NCBI GenBank assembly: GCA_026874595.1
Contig: CM049315.1
Span: forward strand, 35,358,164-35,422,163
Direction of reading: 5' to 3'
DNA from: Sipunculus nudus
Taxonomy: Eukaryota > Annelida > Sipuncula > Golfingiida > Sipunculidae
DNA: 64,000 nucleotides
Part shown: one piece after another, positions 37,501 to 46,940 of the stretch
Layout of the letters: each line of letters opens with the position of its first letter
How positions within the stretch are numbered: position 1 is the stretch's first letter
Translations under genes and position numbers: made by a program
The notes under the pieces: generated by a model
The model's database searches: none
What the model saw: the letters and a program-made list of their open reading frames with translations, nothing else
Told to the model about the DNA's origin: nothing

Positions 37501-40500
37501 TCGTCCTGGTTGACCTACTTTTGACTGTTTTACAGCTCTTGAACATAGAAAATTTCATGAAAAATAGAAATTTTCATGACAAACACACATGTACAGACTT
37601 TTTTACAATGCCTGCAGATATTAGCCTGATTTTTGGTATGTGGCCAGATAATGACCAATTACAGATCGAGTTTGTGTTTCGTCCAGATTGACCTACTTTT
37701 GACTGTTTTACGGCTCCTTAACTTAGAAAATTTCATGGAATTTAGAAATTTTCATGACAAATAAACATGTACGGACTATTTTTCGCAACGCCTGCAGATA
37801 TTGGCCTGATTTTCGGTGTGTGGGTAGAAATTGACCAGTTACAGATCGAGTTCGTGTTTCGTCCCGGTTGACCTACTTTTGACCGTTTTACGGCTCTTGA
37901 ACATAGAAAATTTCATGAAAAATATAAATGTTCATGACAAATACACATGTACGGACTTTTTTTCGCAATGCCTTCAGATATTGGCCTGATTTTTGGTGTG
38001 TATGCAGATAATGACCATTTACAGATGGAGTTAGTGTTTTGTCCGGGTTGACCTACTTTTGACCGTTTACGGCTCCTAAACTTAGAAAATTTCATGACAA
38101 ATAGAAATTTTCATGACAAATACACATGTACAGACTTTTTTTTCACAGTGCCTGCAGATATTGGCCTGATTTTTGGTGTGTGGGCAGATAATGACTAGTT
38201 ACAGATCGAGTTCGCGTTTCATCTCAGTTGACCTATTTTTGACCATATGACAGAGATCCTGAACATAGAAAATTTCATGAAAGACAGAAATTTTTATGAA
38301 AAATGCACATGTATGGACTTTTTTTCACAATGCCTGCAGAAACTAGCCTAATTTTTGGTGTGTGGCTTGATAATGACCCGTTACAGATCAAGTTTGCATT
38401 TTGCCCTTGTTGACCTACTTTTGACCATACGACACCTCCGGAACTTAAAAAAATTTTACAAAATTTAACAAATGTTTCTAATTTGCCCCAGGCGGGGGCA
38501 TTCGTGTCGTTCCGACACATCTAGTTTTAATCTGACTCTGTGCGTTGTGCGTCCAAAAATTTAATGACTGTCAGCAGGGGTATTTATAAATAATTTCCTT
38601 CAGCCAAGAAGGGGAGCATGAGGTTCTTGCAGTCAGGGCTTTGTGATATGTATGTGTTTATGTCTGTATGTATGCCTGTAACTATTGTCACGCAGTTCCT
38701 CTCGAAAAATTGACACAAGATAGATTTCTACAATATTTCAGTCCTCTATTTTAAGATGACCTTGGTCTGAAATCCAGATTCAGTAAAAGTGAAAAAAAAA
38801 TTAAATTAATACATTGCAGTTCCCTTTTCAGTGGGTGCAGCCTGTTTTCTGTGAAGTTCTGTATTTTTCTTCAGCACAATTATGATTTAGTGTTAACATC
38901 CTCCATATAATAATTAACTCAGATTATTACCTATGCAGAGTTATAACATTTATATTCATTTCCATCAATTTATTAACCACAGGGCTAAAGCATTTATTTG
39001 TGTCATTAGCAATTAACATGGAACAGACCTGTTGGTCACTTTGTTACATACTATTGTTCGATTTTAATTATAGTTATCGGACCAATATCCCTAAGCTACT
39101 TATACATTACTTTCTATAAAAACCATGGATCTTTCTTTTAGAATTTTCTTTTGAATCTCTAAATGTGTATATGGATCTTTCAGGTCAAGTAAACATTTTC
39201 CAAATCTCATTATATTGTCATAAAACACACTTGCTTATAGAAAGAATTATTGTCATAGAGTTTTCTTAAACAGAACTCAATTCAAAGAAGAGAAACATTT
39301 TTCTATTCATTTTTCTACAAAAAAAACATGAGATTGTGTTATTTGTTCAAAAGCTATTGACACATCTAACAGCATTGTCAACCGGGCAGTAATGAAAGTC
39401 ACAGGGAAATACGCTGTGACTAGAAATTCTAGATCTCATCAAAAGCTCAGTATTTCTAACACCGTCAGCCCCAAATTTTCAGGGAAGAATAAAAACATGT
39501 AATGCTATATTTAAGTAATTTCTAAATTTTGCCTGTGACTTCACCCTTTACACCAGCCAGTCACCTTGTGACAAGAAATTCTAGATCTCATCAAAAAGCT
39601 TAGTATTCTGACACAGTCAGCCCCAAATTTTCAGGGAAGAATAAAAACAGCATGTAATGCTAGATTATATATTAAGTAATTTCTAAAATTTGCCTGTGAC
39701 ATCAGGGCTCAGTCTCCTTTCTGGATGCAGTGTTCCCTGCTCATAACTAACCCACATGCCTGTAGGTTTACACAACCTTCAAAATGTGGCATGATAATTA
39801 TTTCTTTATAAAACTGCATTTATTTGCATGACATATGTTGTATTCGCAGAATGCCATGAAAGGAACCCACTGCCAATGGAACAAATGTTGAGGACTCTTC
39901 ACATGGCTGTGGTGTCAAAGAAGAGTAAAAACACAGAAATGCTTCATCAGGCATCAGAGGTAAAATTATCACGGATACCACAACATTCTCTATTAAGATT
40001 AGGCAAAAAAAATTAATGATGTGTTTCTCAGGTACCACTCACATCACTTTTAACCTCCCTAAGTCAATCATTTTTATTGCCCAAGTGTCACATGTAATCC
40101 AGATGATGACTAGCTTGATTGATACTTAAAAAAAAAATTCTATGACTCTCGCGTCGTTCAGTTTCCCTCCAAGTGATAGTTGGGCCATTTTTACTAACGT
40201 TTATTTTACATCTTTTATTATCTCATATTTGATCATTACTTTTCATTTCTATGCCAGTGCCTGAGAAATAACTTATGATATTTTATGCTATTTTCATGGT
40301 AAAAAAAAAATAAATAAATAAAATAAAACGCAGCCCGCATAATTTTTAAAAAAAAAGGTGCCAGAGAAACATATTATTTTTTTTTGCCTCGTGTAGTTTA
40401 TTTTATTAAATTTTTTTTGTTTCAGGCATTCCAGGATTCCAAAATATTTTTAATTTCTTTTCAAATAATTTCTCAGCAGTAGAATGTTTTCTTACTCTCA

Positions 40501-43500
40501 TTCCTCAGTTTCAACCAACTCTGTTCAGACAAGATTCAGATTTCCTGATCTGACTGTTTCCATACTCTGAATGCTTTCTTCTGTATTAAGGCCACTCCTC
40601 TAATAATTCCATCTTTATGCAATCCCAGTGGTGACCTTCACACAGAAGTTATACTGCATGTTATGGTTAATTTTACATTTACTGCAAATACAGTGACACA
40701 TGTAACATTTTAATTTCAGACATTTGACAGACTATGGAATAATTTATTTCAATAAATTATCTACATTTGAAAGAGGCTCAGTCGCTTGAAAGCAAAAAAA
40801 AAAATGTATGATGGTGTCTTGGGGTTAATGCATGTTTTAAGCCATGTATAAGTTTATTCTTCAAACAGTTTATTAACTGAACAATTTGAAAATTTGATTT
40901 TCCTAAAACTTTTTCTAGCATGTTTTATAAACTTTGTATAATAACATGAAAGGGATTATTATGCATAACCAGACATACAGAGAACATGATTGAAATGATT
41001 TTGACTTTCAGATCTGTCGTAAGTTAAATGCAGTCCGTTTTACCAGCTGTAAGAGCGCTAAGGATCGCACAGCAATGGGAGTGACGTTGGAACAAGTACA
41101 GCTATTACAGCGGGAACATGACCTGGCCTCACACATCTTCTTGCATGCACTCGGCTGTATGCGCAGGTCTGTATTGTTTTTCTCATGAATTAAAAATCAG
41201 TAGTAAAACTATCCATTGAAAGTTAATGTAAAGGAATATTATTTGATCTTGTAGCTTTAATACACCCTTGTATTAAACTGAGCTTCAGTTATGGACACTG
41301 TGGTCGGCTTTTTATTTGCGAGAGTTTAAAATTTATTCAAATTGATAAAATTTATCAGGAAAATTAAACCTTCATGAATAAGATGCCTTATCTACACAGG
41401 ACACAGTCATTTTTCATCTGTCATCATTGTGATTTTATGTGTGGTAGCCTGGATGACATACATATATGTCTCAGTTAAAAGGCCAAATTTTATATTATAA
41501 ATAATAACATAGATGTTATGTTACCTGTAATCCAGAGATTGATATTAATGTCAGATCTTTCAAATTTGTGCTGTTAGTGGACAAGAATTTCTACTCATGC
41601 TTATGGGTCCTTGTCATATTGTTATGATTACACTTGTATATTAAATAATATGATAATAGATATGCTATTTGTAGGCTTCTATGTGATAAGATCATGAAAA
41701 TGCAACTCTTGCAAAACAATAAAATATGGAAATCAAGATAAAATAAGCCTCTTGAATACAAAACCAGCCACACTGTTTTCAAATTTGACTTATAAGTTCA
41801 TTATACTAAACAGTAGCCACTGTGACTGGAATACCATGTCAGCCTGGGTGCCATGTCTGACTCAATACAGTGTGGTGGTACACTGTGTACCACCTATCTC
41901 TACCTGGCTTAACTGCATAAAGAACACATTTAGCTATACTTGTTCAGATAAATGATCATTAAATAAGACTAAAAGAAAAGAATAAAATCTTCATTGATGA
42001 AAGTTAACAGTCTGTAGATTTATTTCTGTCTTTGAGAAGATAAAAATAACCAATATTCCAAATCATTAAAATCTGATGAGAAAATAAGATAAGTTAAATG
42101 TAAACAATCCCTGAACTAGGTGATACCAGTAACTGACAAGTTAGGTCATGCAAGCTTGACTATATGGATTGGTGAAAGGTCAAACTTGTCCGATAAATAT
42201 CAGGTACCATAAACAAGGCACATGACATATTTGCACTGCTAAAATAGTAATTTATGCAGGAGGACGTCCTTGTTCAAAATGCCTAGGATGCCCCAGTTGC
42301 ATAATTAGGCCCCTAGCAGCCAAAAATAGTAACACTGTCACTTTGACTGCTTAATTGTGACCTCTTTTTTTAAAACGACATACTCTCTCCACAGCTGTTC
42401 TGTTTAAATTATTTACACTAAATCACTGGTAGTGTGTGCCCAGTCGTGTAAGAACAAAAATTAAATCCGTCCTTTAAAAGGGCATGGTTTGGAAACTGTT
42501 TGACTTACAAATTTAATATTCAATATACAGTTGGATGTCCCCAGGTTCTCCTAGCAAACCCAAAACTGGGTCATTGTGACTTTGTTCCTTCGAGAAATTA
42601 AGGAAAACCCCCAGTTTTCCATAATATTAACTATGGTTAAACTTCAGGACTTCCTAATATCAAAACCACTGATCTGATTTTGATCATATTTAGTTTACAT
42701 ATTCCTCTATATATTTCCCATGTACTTGCCAGAAATTAGGTTGGTATTGTATAATTTCTATAAGTTATGAGGCCGAACATAATGCACTTTGTAAATAATC
42801 TGAAAAGATATTTACTCGCTTAAAATAATAATTGTTGAAGCTAGAGACCTTTTTATCAGGGATATTTTTCAAGATTCAATTGTATACCAAATATTAGATC
42901 TGGATTTTGTAATTTTTTAAGTTATTAGCATAAATATAAAATCAGAACCCTAAATTTTGCCCAACTTTGACCATGGCACATTATTTTCCAGAAAGTACTG
43001 TTTGATAAATTTTCACAGCATGTTCACTTAAGGATTTAATCTTTTAACATCCTAAATCTGAAAATAAAAGCTAAAAAATTAGTTGTTGAATTACTAGAGG
43101 CTCTTATTATATTCAATTGCATTGTCAAGCTTCAGGCAGCCCACTTCTTGTCACTGGAGGTCCTTTAATACAGCTCTGCCGGATATGTAATGGGTTACTG
43201 GGGAGCAGGGATCACAGGTGTACTGTGATCTCATATCCCTCCCCCCTCCCACAAGTGTAATGCAACAATTGTTATTATTTTAAATGTATTTCTTTTATTG
43301 TAAAGTTGCTTCCACTCCATTTTTCCAAAACTTTTCTATTTCAATGAGTAACCCAGAAAACCCATATTGTGGTAATACATGTAGCATTTTTAAAGGAATT
43401 AATTTCCTTTTAAATAATTCTGACAAATTTAAATATAATTCAGATGAACCATGGGTCTCTTGTTGATGTTATATCAGTAATCCGATACATGCAGCTGTTG

Positions 43501-44413
43501 TTTTTGGGAAGAAACAAGTGCCCTACAAGCCAATATCAGTAATGCATAGCCACAATGACTTGGTTTTGTACTTTACAGTACATGTATACAAATACTGTAT
43601 TTGGCACATTAAGTGACAATGAAATTTTTTGCCAAAGATGTGCTGGTAGATTTAAAGAAAGTATCAGTGTGATGCTTAGATCAAGAATAAATGGAGATTG
43701 TATTTATGTGTATTGTTCATGGATATCAATTATCAATAAGTTGAAAAAGTCTGGTTGTGCCATTTTTTTTTTCTTTGCATTTTCACTGGTAATTTGAAAA
43801 TGTCAAATGACAACAGTCATGTCATTTTCTAAAATGTGGGTTAACATATTCTCTTGAAACTTTAAAAAAAATTGCTGTATTTATATATTTTCTGTTTCTT
43901 TCCCTTTGAAAGTTGTTTTTCTTATTAATTTATTTGGTGTCATCTAAAATAATGTTTCAGTATACTGTTTTATTATTTCTTTTAAACTGTCACTTTTGGG
44001 TGTTTTCTGTACCAAATACACACAAAATGCCTCAGAAAAAACACAATCTCTGGAAAGATCTGGCTTCAGTGGGACTTCAGGCCCCTTGTACCCCCAGTCT
44101 CCCACCCCCTTGCCCCCAGTGGCTTGGCCCCTGGGCCCTTATGGGGACCTTTGGTGGCTGCCATATCCCAGGCCATTTCTGTCTTTAGACTTTCATCAAA
44201 CTCTTATCCATGAATCTTATATTCAGATTTGTATCTGTTTTATAATCACAATTTTAATGGTATTTTCTTGTCATTAATAGTGAGGGAGTAAGAAGAGAAA
44301 ACACAATGAAGAACACAGGATCAAGAAAATATGCCTTCAACAGTCTACAGCTCCTGTCAATACCGAAGCTGTACCGGCCCCCTCACGGCACCTTTGGTAA
44401 TGTGCAGACGTGA
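10451..44413 (+). CDS. INPP4: inositol polyphosphate 4-phosphatase, C-terminal 634 residues (13 exons)
   Basis: Removes the 4-phosphate of PI(3,4)P2 to give PI3P (and acts on Ins(3,4)P2 and Ins(1,3,4)P3), a brake on PI3K/Akt signalling at the plasma and endosomal membranes. Exons: 10451-10553, 17013-17120, 20794-21065, 22258-22491, 23055-23252, 25663-25731, 26939-27183, 32514-32552, 35427-35567, 36115-36212, 39850-39959, 41012-41166, 44281-44413. Every junction is GT-AG, phases agree throughout, and the total is 1,905 nt including TGA. Diagnostic stretches are [54 protein letters not shown], the CX5R catalytic loop CKSAKDR (C552-R558 of the visible part) and the end [10 protein letters not shown] plus RPPHGTFG. 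The family is near 950-980 residues, so about 340 N-terminal residues, including the C2 domain, lie upstream of the window. Invertebrates probably have one gene for the vertebrate A and B pair, so no letter is assigned. Confidence 0.93.
11301..11375. repeat. (TTTTAA)n microsatellite
   Basis: About twelve units of the hexamer TTTTAA, perfect in the centre and degenerate at both ends. Confidence 0.9.
15975..16165 (+). repeat. interspersed repeat, copy 1 of a pair
   Basis: Shares TCATGTAGTTTGATA then TAGCCCAC, a run ending AAATTTCATAAATACAT, and AGAAAGAACA followed by CAGGTTTA with 46790-46940. Family unknown. Confidence 0.65.
16240..16830 (+). repeat. degenerate tandem repeat
   Basis: Recurring phrases: ATAACTT(T/A)TGAAG near 16250 and 16546, ATGATCTTCAT near 16343 and 16638, and ATCTTCAAGGTCAAA twice. 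They suggest a strongly diverged array with units of roughly 150 bp. Unit borders are unclear. Confidence 0.45.
17013..17120 (+). CDS. INPP4: INPP4 exon b
   Basis: Acceptor TATGTCAG, donor A/GTAAGT. It encodes [20 protein letters not shown] and NLHLQRMWV, strongly conserved in the INPP4 family as I recall it. Both sides are phase 1. The last ~12 bases and the donor are similar to the units of a tandem repeat that follows in the intron (see findings). Confidence 0.92.
17108..17535 (+). repeat. tandem repeat starting at the exon b donor
   Basis: About eight degenerate units of 45-60 bp with the pattern CCAAGAAAACA, GAGTCACCAGTATATACACT, GTACTAAGAC. The first unit begins inside exon b and contains its splice donor; later units at 17337-17395 and 17393-17480 repeat donor-like GTAAGTG or GTGAGAG at the same place. 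Confidence 0.75.
17548..17866 (+). mobile_element. MITE with long terminal inverted repeats, copy 1
   Basis: The left end has AAAAGGTATGGTTCTCAGGCAC; the right end has GTGCCTGAGAACTAAA and then TTTTTGGCCTAA. The interior matches 48447-48713 and, reversed, 59075-59417. There is no coding capacity, so it would depend on a transposase elsewhere. Confidence 0.75.
17912..18718 (+). repeat. TCCG-rich interspersed repeat, unit 1
   Basis: Starts with AGCTCAGCTGACTATAAGTC, then a (TCCG)n tract at about 17965-18004, then ~600 bp that recur at 18725-19310 and 42521-43080 (GATGTCCCC, ACTTTGTTCCTTCGAGAAAT, CTAATATCAAAACCACT). A GAGCTCAGCT block closes it near 18690. The type is common in bivalve genomes as I know them. 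Confidence 0.75.
18725..19310 (+). repeat. ~600-bp repeat, unit 2 (tandem to unit 1)
   Basis: Begins TCGGCATACAGTTAGATGTC and follows unit 1 closely throughout (CTTCGAGATATTAA, GACTGCCTAATATCAAAACC, ATGGGCCCAAACATAATGCA). It lacks the TCCG head, as if unit 1 had been partly duplicated. Confidence 0.75.
20794..21065 (+). CDS. INPP4: INPP4 exon c
   Basis: Acceptor TTTTCAG, donor AAG/GTTAGA. It encodes [20 protein letters not shown] and [13 protein letters not shown], a family-typical region, and ends in phase 0 after ALSDK. Confidence 0.92.
22018..22090 (-). repeat. tRNA-derived SINE-like sequence
   Basis: On the minus strand it shows a box-B-like CTGGGTTCGATCCCTG preceded by a tRNA-like arm. 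No intact cloverleaf. Lies in the INPP4 intron after exon c. Confidence 0.45.
22258..22491 (+). CDS. INPP4: INPP4 exon d
   Basis: Acceptor TTTTCCCAG, donor TGG/GTAAGA; 78 whole codons. It begins [16 protein letters not shown], then a serine- and proline-rich stretch ([20 protein letters not shown]) that looks disordered and could be phosphorylated, and ends KSPTEEPW. Confidence 0.88.
23055..23252 (+). CDS. INPP4: INPP4 exon e
   Basis: 66 whole codons beginning [20 protein letters not shown]. Acceptor TTAAAAG is weak (short pyrimidine tract), donor GAG/GTAAGT is strong. A tRNA-like sequence starts within about 6 bases of the donor. Confidence 0.87.
23256..23330 (+). repeat. tRNA-like SINE head next to the exon e donor
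   Basis: Box-A-like ATAGGGGTAGAGCAC, an anticodon-like arm around CTCCAAAGTTTGGAG, and a perfect T-arm, CTGAG-TTCAAAT-CTCAG. The acceptor stem does not pair, so it is a SINE relic and not a tRNA gene. It begins about 6 bp after the GTAAGT of exon e. Confidence 0.55.
23470..23491 (+). repeat. G-run cluster (possible G-quadruplex)
   Basis: Three runs of 8, 6 and 6 G separated by single C bases, in the INPP4 intron, on the transcript strand. Composition permits a G-quadruplex in DNA or pre-mRNA. Confidence 0.7.
24596..25570. mobile_element. 975-bp non-autonomous DNA transposon with TA duplication
   Basis: Ends CAGTGAAACTCC and GGAGTTTCACTG are inverted repeats, each flanked by TA (24594-24595 and 25571-25572). 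Inside, near both ends, are phrases of the type GACAACTCACT and GCGGACA. The TA target and CAGTG ends fit the pogo/Tigger branch of Tc1-mariner. A 79-codon minus frame (25074-25313) shows no transposase motif. Confidence 0.7.
25663..25731 (+). CDS. INPP4: INPP4 exon f
   Basis: A short exon of 23 codons, [20 protein letters not shown] then SQA. Acceptor TCTTTTCAG, donor GCA/GTAAGT. Phase 0 on both sides. Confidence 0.87.
26939..27183 (+). CDS. INPP4: INPP4 exon g
   Basis: A strong pyrimidine tract, then TTAG; donor GCAG/GTAAAC. It encodes [16 protein letters not shown], later [20 protein letters not shown], and ends at VLPVVQRS in phase 2. GDEMGMLED is a family hallmark. Confidence 0.92.
30240..30365 (+). 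repeat. tRNA-derived SINE-like repeat, copy 1
   Basis: TTAAAAAGCTGACAGAAC, then CTCTTCTAGTTAAGCAGTTG (box-A-like) and GGGTTTGAATCCAGGAT (box-B-like). A diverged second copy follows at 30560-30665. Confidence 0.55.
30560..30665 (+). repeat. tRNA-derived SINE-like repeat, copy 2
   Basis: AAAAAGCTGAGCGAACTGTC, then TTTTCTAGCAAAGCGGTTGG, matching copy 1 at 30240-30365. The box-B region is degraded (GTAAGAATTCAGGATC). Confidence 0.55.
32514..32552 (+). CDS. INPP4: INPP4 39-nt microexon, probable cassette
   Basis: Acceptor TCTTTTCAG, donor ATAG/GTAAGA. It adds 13 residues ([12 protein letters not shown] plus a split codon) and is phase 2 on both sides. Skipping it still joins exon g to exon i in frame, giving RSRCGYAV, so it is likely alternatively used. 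The call rests on both splice sites and the phase; there is no transcript evidence. Confidence 0.65.
32553..35426 (+). other. INPP4 intron after the microexon
   Basis: 2.9 kb. It contains a poly-C run (~33297-33307) and a degenerate repeat of TTTATTTGACC phrases at ~34330-34700. No further exon was seen. Confidence 0.55.
34330..34700 (+). repeat. degenerate tandem repeat of TTTATTTGACC units
   Basis: TTTATTTGACC or close forms recur at roughly 50-60 bp spacing (near 34350, 34381, 34439, 34477), often followed by an ATTCAAACAA or AATATA(A/G) phrase. Confidence 0.5.
35427..35567 (+). CDS. INPP4: INPP4 exon i
   Basis: Acceptor TGTACAG, donor AAC/GTAAGA. It encodes [20 protein letters not shown] and [20 protein letters not shown]. 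The GINEQ(A/Q)TLAE stretch is characteristic of INPP4. Phase 2 on both sides. Confidence 0.93.
36115..36212 (+). CDS. INPP4: INPP4 exon j
   Basis: Acceptor CACTCTAG, donor CCAG/GTCAGT. It encodes [20 protein letters not shown] then [12 protein letters not shown]. It follows directly on the AET of exon i, giving the AE(T/R)FGD join expected in the family. Ends in phase 1. Confidence 0.92.
36470..36775 (+). repeat. interspersed repeat, pair member 1
   Basis: Shares with 48725-49010 the ordered words CTCAAATGTCAAACTT (there CACCTGTCAAACTT), TTACAAAATATTACT, GAAGTCCTTA, and GTGCATTGT followed by a G-rich end. Same orientation. Family unknown. Confidence 0.65.
36796..38525 (+). mobile_element. 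tandem array of nine ~180-bp units with hairpin ends
   Basis: The phrase GTACGGACTTTTTTTCGCA and close forms starts at 36871, 37051, 37231, 37411, 37591, 37769, 37949, 38128 and 38311, so units are 178-183 bp. The left end has an 11-bp stem GCCCCCGCCAC/GTGGCCGGGGC with an AAA loop, followed by ATATAGTTTTA. The right end has GGCGGGGGCAT, inverted to the left start, then a hairpin GTGTCG-TTC-CGACAC followed by ATCTAGTTTTA. There is no coding capacity. Tandem cores with hairpin-CTAG ends resemble non-autonomous Helitron/Helentron (pearl-like) elements of bivalves. Confidence 0.75.
39415..39703 (+). repeat. two direct copies of a ~135-bp sequence
   Basis: 39415-39548 and 39570-39703 share AGAAATTCTAGATCTCATCA, GTCAGCCCCAAATTTTCAGG and GAAGAATAAAAACA. 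A local duplication in the intron before exon k. Confidence 0.8.
39850..39959 (+). CDS. INPP4: INPP4 exon k
   Basis: Acceptor TATTCGCAG, donor GAG/GTAAAA. It encodes [20 protein letters not shown] and a lysine-rich stretch ending LHQASE. Ends in phase 0. Confidence 0.88.
41012..41166 (+). CDS. INPP4: INPP4 catalytic exon (CX5R loop)
   Basis: Acceptor GACTTTCAG, donor GCAG/GTCTGT. It encodes [20 protein letters not shown], then [26 protein letters not shown] is the phosphate-binding loop of INPP4; the cysteine is the nucleophile and the arginine binds the phosphate. All key residues are intact. Confidence 0.97.
41167..44280 (+). other. last INPP4 intron
   Basis: 3.1 kb. It contains unit 3 of the ~600-bp repeat (42521-43080) and otherwise plain AT-rich sequence. 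No exon candidate fits the phase. Confidence 0.6.
42521..43080 (+). repeat. ~600-bp repeat, unit 3
   Basis: Same sequence family as 18047-18646 and 18725-19310, in the same orientation and inside the last INPP4 intron (ATACAGTTGGATGTCCCC, TTTGTTCCTTCGAGAAATTA, CCTAATATCAAAACCACTGA). It also lacks the TCCG head. Confidence 0.75.
44281..44413 (+). CDS. INPP4: INPP4 terminal exon
   Basis: Acceptor CATTAATAG. It encodes [20 protein letters not shown], then [20 protein letters not shown] and VQT, then TGA at 44411-44413. This agrees with the conserved C-terminus of the family, so the stop is the natural one. A GGTAATG at the G of GTFG resembles a donor but reading through gives the expected ending. 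Confidence 0.95.
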
Positions 44414-45110
44414 ATGCGATACTGATAGTCTAGAAGTTGTGATTATTTCTGCAGAAGAAAATGAGAGTGGTGCAATAATAACTGTCATGCAAGAACCCGT
44501 GGTATTATCACCGTGATATAGAGTGCTATGTAATATAGATCATACTTACATGTTGTTGTGTGTATGGGTGATACATGACGTAGAATTAGGATTTATTATA
44601 ATACCTGTAGAATACAGTAGGAAATGCCTTTAACATTGAAGAGCTGGTACATGTCAGCTGTGAGTGGCTTTTATCCTTTCAGTGCAATATTTTTATCTGT
44701 CAGAACACAAGTTTTTCACAATCACTTTGATGAGCCAGTAGTTTTTCGATAATTCATTATGTGTAGCACTTTCAGTAAATGTTACCAGGTAACTAGGAAA
44801 TGCACACATTCATGCAACAATTCACGCATACATACATATACATCTATTCAATGAAAAGGTAGAATTTATTTTATAACATACCTGCTCTCAGTACCCCTGA
44901 TATTTTGTTTGAATTAAGTACATCATGCTGTTTTAATTAAGATTAAAAACTTTCTTTCTATTCTCAATTTCTAAGCATACTTGTACCCATATAGATGTGT
45001 ATTTGTTGCAACTGACTATGAACAATGCTGTGTGGGCACAACTTAGCCACAAGTAAGGCCACAGCGATTTAATTCAGTTATTTTGTACAGAATAAAAAAA
45101 TACAAGACAA
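44414..45110 (+). other. probable INPP4 3'UTR with AATAAA
   Basis: Non-coding sequence after the INPP4 stop. The first perfect AATAAA I see downstream is at 45091-45096, which would give a 3'UTR near 700 nt. Longer forms using later signals are possible. Confidence 0.45.
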
Positions 45111-46789
45111 AAACCCTCAGGGGCATTGATTCTGCTGAGTGTGGCCATCTTAATCAGGATGTTTGTATATCAGACCTTTGTGACACAATAGAGGCTTATG
45201 ACAGATGATATCAGTGTAGACTGGTCCTCAGGTCATTTATAAGTCAGTTTCAACCTGTATGATACCAGCATGCTTCCTGGGACATAGTGACTTGATTTGA
45301 ATACAGATGAAATCTAGGAGAGGTAGAAAAAACATGTTTGTCTATATCTATATAATCCCCAACCCCATCTGTCATGTGTAAGAAGATAAAATAAGGACAA
45401 GGATTTGAAAATTGTCATCCCATGACATCTTAAAGATTTACCATCTTCTGGTATTAAAGCTTTTATTTATAATTATATTTATTGTCTTGCCCTACACCAT
45501 GCATCAGGCTTAAAAAAATAAGTAAAAGCATATAAGTGAACAGTATATAAATATACGACCCACACAAGAAAGAGCTATGCTAGCCTGTTGTGTAACATTG
45601 TTTCCTCTTCAGTGTGGTAAATAGAGAGTGCTGCATTGAACCTTAATAGACGCATCTTTGTCTATTAGTGACAGTAGATAATAAATCAAATTTATCTACT
45701 TCCATCATAATCAGCTCTGTAAACAGTAATAGGGTCAGTAATATTTTTATTTTTCGTACTAAAAAGTTCTTGGTCCTTCTGGACATGTATTTTAACAATT
45801 AGGTCACATAATTTTTCACCTTTTACTCCTTTATTTTAATATTTCTAAGAGGCCATAAACCTGTAACGTCAATTACGTGCCTTCAGGTATATGCCATGTC
45901 ATTAGTATGTTTTTAGATAGGTGGATATTGGTCTCCCAAATAAGCAACTATAAAGGAATACTTATTTTGCAATCCTCACATGAATTACTTACCTGCACGT
46001 ACACTTGGAAGGTGTTATTTACAGTATAATACAGACGACTCTTATAAAGAGTTTTGACACAAGTATCATATTATGAACATTACAAGAACATTATTTCTTT
46101 AGAATCAGTCATGAGTCAATTATGAGTCATGTTTAAGTCAATCCTCATGTAGAAATATAATGGTCTTTTTCAGGTAAAAGAAATACGGTATATTGAAATA
46201 TAATTTTGTAACTCCGCCAACTTGTTACTTTTGGAATTGTCCAGTTGGCCCTGAAATATGTAAAGGGCAAATTTTGCAAAGAATGTTTTATTTTGTAGTA
46301 CAGAATTTTCACTGTCATAATTTATTTAGAATCTTGACACTGATAAGAAATCTTTAAAGTGCTTACATAGATTTCTCCATATTGCAGCTTTACATGCTGC
46401 TTACTGTGTATACACTGATAAGGAGATGGCTATATTAGTAGGGATCACAAAGCTGTTCTTCCATTTGATACTGTATTAAACTTCATTTCATCAGTGAATT
46501 GTTTAGTCCTGCCAACAATAGTCCATTTGTACACCAGCCTATAAGCTTGTCAGTTAAAAGTCAGCATTGGTATTGGAGACAAAAGTGCGCAGCATTTTCC
46601 TTTCATACTGCTGTACAACTGTATATAACAGGACTTGCTGTGATTCTCCCTTTTCTGTTGATAGGTTTGACATCTTTCTTTTTTTTGTTCAAGAAAACAA
46701 CTATTAAAAATTTGATAATGGATCAAAATTTAAAAAAAATATAACAAAGTTTATTGGAAAGAAATATTATAGTAAAAAAATGGTTTTGC

Positions 46790-46940
46790 CATATTGTCAT
46801 GTAGTTTGATATTAGCCCACGATTACTGGTTGCTGAAAATAGTGTACCCTTTTTTTTAAAAAATTAACATTTCAAAATTATGAAAATGAATTTCACAAAT
46901 ACATGTACCATTAGAAAGAACACTCAGCAGGTTTAAATTG
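46790..46940 (+). repeat. interspersed repeat, copy 2 of a pair
   Basis: Same order of shared words as 15975-16165 with small gaps. It lies in the intergenic DNA after INPP4. Confidence 0.65.

Noticed and set aside
36796-38525. CRISPR-like array
   Set aside because: Units are ~180 bp and similar over their full length, with no short repeat plus unique spacer structure.
44391-44400. Splice donor (GGTAATG) in the terminal INPP4 exon
   Set aside because: Reading on gives the conserved C-terminal residues and a stop at 44411-44413, which fits the family better than another exon.
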